DNA of 5,571 nucleotides from Nitrososphaerales archaeon (lineage in GTDB: Archaea; Thermoproteota; Nitrososphaeria; Nitrososphaerales; UBA183). The stretch spans positions 1 through 5,571 of the forward strand of contig JASIEW010000077.1 in NCBI GenBank assembly GCA_030045755.1, read 5' to 3'. Under the pieces are notes generated by a model. That model saw only the letters and a program-made list of their open reading frames with translations. It ran no database searches and was not told the origin of the DNA. The translations under genes and the position numbers were made by a program. Each line of letters begins with the position of its first letter. The stretch's first letter is position 1. Positions 1 through 4,447 of the stretch are shown here, piece after piece.

Positions 1-49
1 GAAGGAGAGTTCACCCGCTCGATTTTAGATGTGCCGATTTCGAGAAAGG

Positions 50-58
50 TGATAAAGC
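50..58 (+). promoter_or_regulatory. Probable TATA box of tRNA-Thr
   Basis: The short A/T-rich element GATAAAG at 51-57 is centred 27 bases before the tRNA 5' end. A purine-rich GAGAAAGG just upstream could act as a BRE. The spacing is right for an archaeal promoter, but the match to TTTATA is only partial. Confidence 0.45.
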
Positions 59-119
59 GAGTCTGGCCCGAGCACCGCGTGCCACGGTAGCTCAGCCTGG
101 TTAGAGCACCTGCCTTGTA

Positions 120-134
120 TTCCCAGCAAAGGAG
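120..134 (+). other. tRNA-Thr intron 1, anticodon loop (37/38)
   Basis: These 15 bases sit between A37 (119) and A38 (135), the canonical archaeal intron position. The bulge-helix-bulge fit is weak. With splice bulges 118-120 and 133-135, the central helix 114-117/129-132 has C-G, U.G and U-A pairs and one G.A mismatch. The inner helix is almost absent. The size is fixed by the 7-nt loop requirement, so the intron is likely even though its recognition fold is relaxed. Confidence 0.75.
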
Positions 135-156
135 AGCAGGGGGTCGCGAGATCGAA

Positions 157-173
157 ATGCGAAAGCACGTTAA
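157..173 (+). other. tRNA-Thr intron 2, T-loop (59/60)
   Basis: This is a 17-base insertion inside the T-loop. It fits a bulge-helix-bulge well. The outer helix is the T stem, closed by G150-C175. The 3' bulge is 172-174. The central helix 151-154/168-171 has A-U, C-G and G-C pairs with one U.U mismatch. The 5' bulge is 155-157. The inner hairpin is TGC (158-160) with GCA (165-167), capped by a GAAA tetraloop (161-164). Cutting after A156 and A173 restores a 7-nt loop. Introns at this site are known in some archaea but are uncommon. Confidence 0.85.
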
Positions 174-194
174 TCTCGCCCGTGGCTCTCAATC

Positions 195-578
195 CTAGCC
201 ACCCCCCTTCCCTAGCGTCTCGAAGACGTCGCCAACGACCGCCGTCAGATAGGAGATGTATTCCTCGTCGTCGAAATCAATCACGTCGACCTTCCCGAGC
301 TTGGAGGCAATCTCGAAGCCCAACAGGTGGTAGCAGACTCCTTCCTTCCCTTCCAGAAAGCCAAAGAAGAAGTTGCTGCACGAACAGTATGGCTTCCTCG
401 GGTCGATGAACTCGTCGCCTAACCTCCCTACGACGGTGAACAACTTCCTTCCGCTCGGATGGAAACGACACTCCTTGACGCCAGCTCGAAGCACGGTGTC
501 AATCGCCCGGTCTAGCTTCGCCCCATACTTCTCAAGCTCTGGGACCTCCCGCCTAACCTTCTCCCTTTCCTCGCTCAT
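195..578 (-). CDS. SWIM zinc-finger protein, coupled to Dpo4
   Basis: This 127-residue protein has a SWIM-type zinc site of the form CxC...CxH: C65-S-C67, then 14 residues, then C82-Y-H84. The preceding stretch (about 45-64, FTVVGRLGDEFIDP) matches the beta-strand lead-in usual for SWIM domains. The N-terminus is charged and probably helical (residues 3-30), and the C-terminal part (about 97-108) is acidic. SWIM domains bind zinc and mediate nucleic-acid or protein contacts; eukaryotic Sws1 of the Shu complex uses one in recombination. The ATG overlaps the polymerase stop as ATGA (575-578), so translation is probably coupled and the two products made together. A role as polymerase or repair accessory factor follows from this context only. 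No second domain and no catalytic motif are visible. The gene ends 7 bases from the 3' end of convergent tRNA-Thr. Confidence 0.87.
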   Translation of the reverse strand: MSEEREKVRREVPELEKYGAKLDRAIDTVLRAGVKECRFHPSGRKLFTVVGRLGDEFIDPRKPYCSCSNFFFGFLEGKEGVCYHLLGFEIASKLGKVDVIDFDDEEYISYLTAVVGDVFETLGKGGG

Positions 579-1684
579 GGACCAGCCGCCGACGGCGTGA
601 ATTCCGAGAGGTGGAGTTGGTTCTCCGTCTTCGTCAAACCGGAGACCCGTATTCCAACCCGCCTGAAGTCCTTTTGGACCGAAGCGCTCAGGCCGGTAAA
701 TAGATCGAGCGCCGAGTCTCTTATCGCCGAAATGTCTGCGACCGGGGTTTCGAACGTCTTGCTCTTCGTGTGCGAAGAAAGGTCGGTGAGTATACCGATT
801 GCAGAAAGCGTCCGGAAGGACTTTCCCGAGAGCGAGAGTCTTTGCTGGACATCCAGTATCCCCTGCGAGAGCTGCTCCAGAGCTTCCTCCGGGCTCCTTG
901 TATCTCTCTTGAGAGTCACCATCCTGCTGAATTGAGCAGGCTCGAGGCCCGCCAGCACCAGGGCGTCGTCCAAGCCACGCGAGGCGGCGAGTAGGTAGGC
1001 GGAGAACTTCTTCCCGAATCTGCTCGCCAGGTCGTCCTCGTTCGCATGGGAGAGCTGGCCGATGGTCTCTACGTCGATCTCCTTCAATGCCCCTGCAGTC
1101 TTGGGCCCGACGCCATAGAGCTTGTTCACAGGCGTTTCATCGAGGAATGTCCCGGTGGCGTCGGGCCTCACTATCAGCAGGCCCCCAGGTTTCGCGCTGT
1201 CTGAAGCGAGTTTCGCCACGGCCTTGCTCCTTCCTATGCCAATCGAACATGTGAGATGCTCGCTTGCCAGTATGGCGTCCTTGAGACCCTCCGCTTTCTT
1301 GCGAGCGTCGTCGTAATCGCCTCCGGTCGAGGCGGTCAGGTCGAAGAACGCCTCGTCTATTCCAGTCTGCTCCAGAATGTCGACGCGCTCTTCCACTCGA
1401 CGCATTATCCTTTCTGAAATCATCTCGTACTTCTCGTGCTCCATCTTGATTATCACAGGTTCTGCTTTCTGGAGCTTCTTCTTCGCCACGACGATAGGCA
1501 TGCCCGAGCCCACCCCGAGCTCCCTCGCCCTGTAGTTGGCCGTGCTGACGACACCGCTCTCTTCGGTCCTGCCTGAGAAGACGCACACCAGGACGGGCCT
1601 GCCTTTGATGGAAGGATTCTCTACTTCTTCGACCTGGGCATAGAAATAGTCTAGATCGAGATGACCGACCACACGTTCCATCAT
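575..1684 (-). CDS. dpo4: Y-family translesion DNA polymerase IV (Dpo4 type)
   Basis: This 369-residue protein is close in length and layout to Sulfolobus Dpo4 (about 352). The palm motif HLDLDYFYAQVEE carries metal ligand D10 and steric-gate Y15, which excludes ribonucleotides. The finger segment VCVFSGRTEESGVVSTANY (33-51) is typical of the family. The second catalytic motif GIDEAFFD has D110 and E111. The helix-hairpin-helix thumb lies near 186-206 (KLYGVGPKTAGAL), and the little finger spans roughly 250-348, ending in RRVGIRVSGL. The tail QLHLSEF (Q356, L359, F362) resembles a PIP box for binding PCNA. The enzyme copies past damaged template bases with low fidelity. Two adjacent ATGs (1684 and 1681) can start it; the first is used here. 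It lies 37 bases downstream of tRNA-Pro on the same strand and overlaps the SWIM gene by 4 bases. All catalytic residues are present. Confidence 0.97.
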   Translation of the reverse strand: MMERVVGHLDLDYFYAQVEEVENPSIKGRPVLVCVFSGRTEESGVVSTANYRARELGVGSGMPIVVAKKKLQKAEPVIIKMEHEKYEMISERIMRRVEERVDILEQTGIDEAFFDLTASTGGDYDDARKKAEGLKDAILASEHLTCSIGIGRSKAVAKLASDSAKPGGLLIVRPDATGTFLDETPVNKLYGVGPKTAGALKEIDVETIGQLSHANEDDLASRFGKKFSAYLLAASRGLDDALVLAGLEPAQFSRMVTLKRDTRSPEEALEQLSQGILDVQQRLSLSGKSFRTLSAIGILTDLSSHTKSKTFETPVADISAIRDSALDLFTGLSASVQKDFRRVGIRVSGLTKTENQLHLSEFTPSAAGP

Positions 1685-1721
1685 TCTCTCATCGTGCCGC
1701 TCGATTAAGATGTTTTGATTA

Positions 1722-1827
1722 TGGGGTCGGCCGGATTTGAACCAGCGATCTCAAGCGCCCGAGGCTTGAAGCCTAGACCAGATTTGCCCCGGTAACCCGT
1801 CGGGTTCCAAGTCTAGCAGACGACCCC
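1722..1827 (-). tRNA. tRNA-Pro (anticodon CGG) with a D-loop intron
   Basis: Read on the minus strand, the acceptor stem GGGGTCG (1827-1821) pairs with CGACCCC (1729-1723), and the discriminator is A1722. The T arm has stem GCTGG/CCGGC and loop TTCAAAT. The anticodon stem CAAGC (1768-1764) pairs with GCTTG (1756-1752) around the loop CTCGGGC, giving anticodon CGG (Pro). The variable region is AGATC. The span from position 8 to 26 is 52 nt instead of about 20, so an insertion of about 30 nt lies in the D arm. Removing 1812-1783 gives U8 C9, D stem TGCT/GGCT and loop AGTCTGGTCTA with A14, G15, G18, G19 and A21 in place, for a 76-nt mature tRNA. The D stem then has a U10.U25 mismatch where G-C is usual, which is odd. 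No CCA is encoded, and the anticodon loop has no intron. Confidence 0.88.
1783..1812 (-). other. tRNA-Pro intron in the D-loop (about 15/16)
   Basis: About 30 nt must be removed to give a normal D arm. The best fit cuts after G1813 and after A1783. In that fold the D-stem strand TGCT (1818-1815) pairs with GGCA (1788-1785) inside the intron (U-A, G-C, C-G, U.G) as a four-pair central helix. It is flanked by three-base bulges AGA (1814-1812) and AAT (1784-1782). The intron interior folds as ACCC (1805-1802) with GGGT (1798-1795), extended by G1807-C1792 and G1808-C1791. No outer helix is evident, so the motif is relaxed. An alternative 29-nt intron (1806-1778) also gives a plausible D-loop. 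Confidence 0.65.
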
Positions 1828-1851
1828 CAGTTTTCGCCCAGTGAAGGTCGT

Positions 1852-1860
1852 CTTATATCC
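1852..1860 (-). promoter_or_regulatory. TATA box of tRNA-Pro, possibly bidirectional
   Basis: On the minus strand this reads GGATATAAG, centred about 29 bases before the tRNA-Pro 5' end, the right distance for an archaeal TATA box. The core is nearly symmetrical and reads CTTATATCC on the plus strand, so it may also serve the divergent membrane-protein gene. It lies upstream of ATG 1865 and inside the frame that would open at GTG 1841, which argues against GTG 1841 as the real start. Confidence 0.65.
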
Positions 1861-1864
1861 TATC

Positions 1865-2599
1865 ATGGCTCAACGCGCCCTGTTGGTCCGCAAAGTCAAG
1901 AAGTCCAAGATGAAATGGACTGTCCTGATAATAGTGATAGGAGTCGCTTCGATTTCGATCGGCCTGACGTACGCTTACACGTCAAGAGGACCGGTCTGTC
2001 ACGCCCCAACCAGTCAGGAACCGGTAATCCTTTACATCAACCAAGGAAACGGAATAGTGAACGGCTCGGGTTACGGGACGATGCTGAAATTCGCTTCGTG
2101 TCAGGGCTTCAATACGATATTCTTCCAAGTGTATTACAAGGGATCGCTTCTCTTTTCCCCTCCACTGTTGCGTTCTTTCGTCGACCAAGCCCACGGTGAT
2201 AGTCTTCAGATCTTCTTCGCGCTTTATTTCACGAGCAACAATCAGTCCATCCCAAAGTCGATACTGGACCTCAACGAGGACGGAATCAGCCTTGACATGT
2301 CGACTCTCAATCCCGGCGTACAACAGTCCTTGCTGACATATCTGCAGAGTAACTTCGACGGGACGACCGCCGTGACCACATACAACTTCAGCACGACCCT
2401 CAAACCCGACCTGTTGGTCTTCGAGACATACCAGTGGCCCCAGGACCAGGGAGTGATCAAGCCTGGGATAATAGCGTCAGTAGAAGCCGTTGCGGCGACC
2501 AGCTATGGCCAGTACGAGTCGGAAGTCCAGTACGCCTTGCAGCATAGCGATGGTGTGATGGTCTTTGACTACCATGGGCTCGTTGACGAGGGTTACTGA
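1865..2599 (+). CDS. Membrane-anchored extracellular protein, function unknown
   Basis: This 244-residue protein has a basic N-terminus (RKVKKSK, 9-15) followed by a hydrophobic segment at about 17-39, read as an uncleaved signal anchor or signal peptide. The rest is soluble, rich in Ser, Thr, Tyr and Gln, as expected outside the cell. Several alternating strand-helix units end in aromatic or acidic strands: FNTIFFQVYY, QIFFALYFT, DGISLDMST, DLLVFETYQW, DGVMVFDYHG. This is the pattern of a small TIM barrel such as the glycoside-hydrolase-like GHL10/DUF4015 type. That is an impression from pattern, and no catalytic pair can be assigned. Two cysteines (one just after the membrane segment, one in FASCQGF) could form a disulfide. 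The start is uncertain: GTG 1841 would include the tRNA-Pro TATA box, ATG 1865 is used here, and ATG 1910, just before the hydrophobic segment, fits a transcript from the shared TATA best. Confidence 0.72.
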   Translation: MAQRALLVRKVKKSKMKWTVLIIVIGVASISIGLTYAYTSRGPVCHAPTSQEPVILYINQGNGIVNGSGYGTMLKFASCQGFNTIFFQVYYKGSLLFSPPLLRSFVDQAHGDSLQIFFALYFTSNNQSIPKSILDLNEDGISLDMSTLNPGVQQSLLTYLQSNFDGTTAVTTYNFSTTLKPDLLVFETYQWPQDQGVIKPGIIASVEAVAATSYGQYESEVQYALQHSDGVMVFDYHGLVDEGY

Positions 2600-2734
2600 C
2601 TTCTATCCAATCCGCCGATGGTCAATAAGTACAGCCAAGTGGCCTGGGGTGGCGGGAGGTGGAAAAGAAGTTGGGTTGTTGCTGCTGCTGCACTTGCTGC
2701 TGCGACGAGTGCGAGTGCGAAGACGAAAAGGAGC
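2600..2734. repeat. Intergenic stretch with CTG/GCT-rich tract
   Basis: No convincing gene lies between the membrane-protein stop and the alba promoter. The notable content is a low-complexity run at about 2674-2725, built from GTT/GCT/CTG triplets (GTTGTTGCTGCTGCTGC, then GCTGCTGCGACGAG) and passing into GAGTGCGAGTGCGAAG. The frame through it is open and continuous with alba, and would encode an Ala-rich segment. It sits upstream of the alba TATA box and is probably not translated. Confidence 0.5.
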
Positions 2735-2742
2735 ATTTATAG
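2735..2742 (+). promoter_or_regulatory. TATA box of alba
   Basis: ATTTATAG, a near-consensus archaeal TATA box, is preceded by the purine-rich GAAAAGGAG (2725-2733) in BRE position. Its centre is about 29 bases before ATG 2768, which predicts transcription starting within a few bases of the start codon, that is, a leaderless or nearly leaderless mRNA. Confidence 0.68.
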
Positions 2743-2767
2743 GCTGAATGACTGCTTGGACTCTGTG

Positions 2768-3052
2768 ATGTCGGAAGAGAGGAAGACAGTCATAGTGGGG
2801 CAAAGCAAGCCCATCCTCAACTATGTGACGGCCTGCATAACCATGTTCAACGGCGGCGCCCAGAAGGTGGTCCTTAGGGCGAGGGGGGAGGCAATCAACA
2901 TGTCCGTGGACGTGGCGCAGATGCTGAAGAAGCGCTTCATGAGCAACGTACAGATTTCGAACATAACGATCGACGGCGAAAGCGTGACATCGAAGGATGG
3001 AAGGCAGCTGAACCTCCCTGTCATCGAGATAGAACTGTCCGTACCCCAGTAA
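2768..3052 (+). CDS. alba: Alba DNA/RNA-binding chromatin protein
   Basis: This 94-residue protein covers the whole Alba family, which usually runs 90-97 residues. The signature GQSKPILNYVTACITMFN (11-28) aligns with the IGKKPVMNYV region of Sulfolobus Alba. VVLRARGEAINMSVDVAQMLKKRF follows, and then TSKDGRQLNLPVIEIEL matches the family C-terminus (TSQDGRQ...IEIAI). Alba forms dimers that coat double-stranded DNA and also bind RNA. In place of the paired lysines K16-K17 there is Q-S-K, so the acetylatable first lysine appears to be lost and only the second is kept. ATG 2768 is preferred because it gives the family length and lies just after a well-placed TATA box. The same frame stays open upstream to ATG 2618, but the added 50 residues include an Ala-rich low-complexity run and match nothing in the family. 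Confidence 0.95.
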   Translation: MSEERKTVIVGQSKPILNYVTACITMFNGGAQKVVLRARGEAINMSVDVAQMLKKRFMSNVQISNITIDGESVTSKDGRQLNLPVIEIELSVPQ

Positions 3053-3064
3053 GTATTTCTAGCC
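3053..3064 (+). promoter_or_regulatory. Possible weak TATA element before the aminotransferase
   Basis: GTATTTCTAG just after the alba stop is the only A/T-rich patch before the aminotransferase. It is centred about 28 bases before GTT 3086, which would fit a leaderless start there. The match to an archaeal TATA box is poor, and read-through transcription from alba is equally possible. Confidence 0.25.
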
Positions 3065-3085
3065 GCCGCCCGCGTCGGGAACCCG

Positions 3086-3154
3086 GTTTCCACGAAGTCC
3101 AGAAAGTTCGCCAAGGTCGACGGGAAGGTCCCAGGGCGGAAGGCTGAGAGGATT
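3086..3154 (+). other. Conserved N-terminus of the aminotransferase, no start codon
   Basis: In frame with the downstream aminotransferase, this stretch reads VSTKSRKFAKVDGKVPGRKA, then ERIV. It corresponds to the N-terminal VPGPKA-like motif of archaeal and bacterial class III aminotransferases, which runs directly into the SPPISRFYPL segment. No ATG, GTG or TTG occurs in this frame between the alba stop (3050-3052) and GTG 3155. The only near-starts are GTT 3086 and ATT 3152. It is therefore probably coding, by an unusual start, an assembly error or a recent mutation. Confidence 0.6.
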
Positions 3155-4444
3155 GTGAGGGAGACATCCAGACTCATCTCACCGCCTATCTCGCGCTTCT
3201 ATCCTCTCGCAGTAGAATCGGCTCACGGCTCGTTAGTGAACGATGTCGACGGTAATCAGTTCATCGACTTCGCGACCGGTATAGCGGTGCTGAGTACGGG
3301 TTCGACCCATCCCAAAGTGGTCCAAGCGATACGAGAACAGGCCGGAAAATTCCTTCACTACTCATACACCGACTTCTATTATGAGAACGTGGTAGAGCTC
3401 GCGGAAAAGCTCGTGTCGATTGCGCCTGGGGATCATCAGAAGATGGTCTACTTTGGAAACAGCGGAGCCGAGGCGATCGAGGCCGCGATGAAATTGACGA
3501 GGAACTACACCAGACGTCCGATCTTCCTAGCACATTCTGGCGCGTTCCATGGACGGACGATGGGCGCCTTGAGCCTCACCGCGAGCAAACCGATGCAGAG
3601 AAGAGGAGCGCACCCCCTTCTTCCAGACGTTGTCCACTTCCCCTTTCCCTACTGTTACAGGTGTCCGTGGAAGCAGACGTTCCCCGAGTGCGACTACTAT
3701 TGCGTCGATTACTTCAAGGAACAATACCTAGAGAAGTTCGTGCCCGTGGACGAGGTCGCGGCCTACTTCTTTGAACCGATTCAGGGAGAAGGCGGATATG
3801 TTGTGCCACCGCCCGAGTATTTCAAGCGGATGGAGTTCCTAAGGAAGGAGGGCGTACTGTTTGCCTGCGACGAAGTCCAGACTGGCATAGCGAGGACGGG
3901 GAAGTTCTTCGGGATTGAGCACTTCGGGGTCACGCCAGACGTCATATCGATCGCAAAGGGGATCGCATCTGGGATGCCTCTCGGAGCCCTGGTCGCAAAA
4001 GCCGAAATCATGCGCAGCTGGAAGCCAGGACAACACGCCTCCACGTTCGGCGCCAATCCCGTTGCCGTGGAAGCGGCGCTGGCGACGTTGGAAGTTATCA
4101 AGTCAGAACGGCTCATGGAGAATGCGAACAGGATCGGCGAGAAGGCGAAAAGGAGGCTCCTGGAAATGATGAGCAAGTATGAAATCATCGGCGATGTCAG
4201 AGGCCTGGGACTGTTCATAGGAGTCGAAATCGTAAAGGACAAACTGTCCAAAGCGAGAGGCGAAGAGGAGGCGAAACGCGTGATCGACTACTGCTTCAAG
4301 CATGGACTGCTGGTCATCACGGCAGGGCGAAACACGCTTCGTCTAGTGCCGCCGTTGAACATAACTGAGGATGTCATGAATGAGGGTTTGGACATCTTGG
4401 AAGAGGGAATCGCCGAGGTAAACTCCGCAGCGATGAAAGGCTAG
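3155..4444 (+). CDS. Class III PLP-dependent aminotransferase
   Basis: This 429-residue enzyme belongs to the acetylornithine/ornithine/4-aminobutyrate transaminase superfamily (fold type I). Seen in order: VDGNQFIDFATGIAV (31-45); the PLP phosphate-binding GNSGAEAIEAAMK (101-113); SGAFHGRTMGALS (128-140); EPIQGEGGY (207-215); CDEVQTGIARTGK with D239 contacting the pyridine nitrogen; the Schiff-base lysine K268 in SIAKGIASGMPLG; and STFGANPVA with T297. A four-cysteine insert (C167, C170, C179, C183 in YCYRCP...CDYYC) is known in a subset of this subfamily and might bind metal. The family moves an amino group between an omega- or alpha-amino donor and 2-oxoglutarate or a similar acceptor; the exact substrate cannot be read from sequence. 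GTG 3155 is the first conventional in-frame start, but conserved residues lie upstream, so the true protein is probably about 23 residues longer. It ends 3 bases before RPA. Confidence 0.94.
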   Translation: MRETSRLISPPISRFYPLAVESAHGSLVNDVDGNQFIDFATGIAVLSTGSTHPKVVQAIREQAGKFLHYSYTDFYYENVVELAEKLVSIAPGDHQKMVYFGNSGAEAIEAAMKLTRNYTRRPIFLAHSGAFHGRTMGALSLTASKPMQRRGAHPLLPDVVHFPFPYCYRCPWKQTFPECDYYCVDYFKEQYLEKFVPVDEVAAYFFEPIQGEGGYVVPPPEYFKRMEFLRKEGVLFACDEVQTGIARTGKFFGIEHFGVTPDVISIAKGIASGMPLGALVAKAEIMRSWKPGQHASTFGANPVAVEAALATLEVIKSERLMENANRIGEKAKRRLLEMMSKYEIIGDVRGLGLFIGVEIVKDKLSKARGEEEAKRVIDYCFKHGLLVITAGRNTLRLVPPLNITEDVMNEGLDILEEGIAEVNSAAMKG

Positions 4445-4447
4445 ACC

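Larger units (their letters stand above)
81..187 (+). tRNA. tRNA-Thr (anticodon UGU) with two introns
   Basis: The acceptor stem GCCACGG (81-87) pairs with CCGTGGC (180-186), and the discriminator is T187. U8 and A9 are followed by a D arm with stem GCTC/GAGC and the consensus loop AGCCTGGTTA. The anticodon stem CCTGC (109-113) pairs with GCAGG (136-140). The loop reads CTTGTA, then an insertion, then A135, so the anticodon is UGU (Thr). The variable region is GGGTC (141-145). The T stem GCGAG (146-150) pairs with CTCGC (175-179), but 24 bases lie between its strands instead of 7. Removing 15 bases from the anticodon loop and 17 from the T-loop leaves a regular 75-nt tRNA with T-loop AUCGAAU. 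No CCA is encoded. The 3' end lies 7 bases from the stop of the convergent SWIM gene. Identity and stems are seen directly; the exact splice points are inferred. Confidence 0.92.

Noticed and set aside
1..90. Open plus-strand frame from the window edge (EGEFTRSILDVPISRKVIKRVW...) ending inside tRNA-Thr at 88-90.
   Set aside because: It would overlap the tRNA by 10 bases and cross its TATA element, and the fragment is too short to match a family. It could be the tail of an upstream gene, but this cannot be supported.
1137..1586. Long minus-strand frame (149 codons) overlapping dpo4.
   Set aside because: It is Arg/Gly-rich out-of-frame sequence inside a gene with every catalytic motif intact.
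1747..1790. Reading the minus-strand tRNA as tRNA-Leu(CAA) with a long variable arm, or as a UCA-anticodon tRNA from the loop CTTCAAG.
   Set aside because: Neither gives a paired five-base anticodon stem with a proper D arm. CAAGC/GCTTG around CTCGGGC pairs perfectly and leaves a regular five-base variable region.
1841..1864. GTG 1841 as start of the membrane protein.
   Set aside because: It places the tRNA-Pro TATA box inside the coding sequence and adds only eight residues before a better ATG.
2618..2767. Fifty-residue N-terminal extension of Alba from ATG 2618.
   Set aside because: The sequence is low-complexity and Ala-rich, has no family match, and contains the TATA box expected for ATG 2768.
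3781..4251. Minus-strand frame of 156 codons opposite the aminotransferase.
   Set aside because: It is Ser/Pro-rich antisense shadow without domain features, and the plus-strand enzyme is intact.
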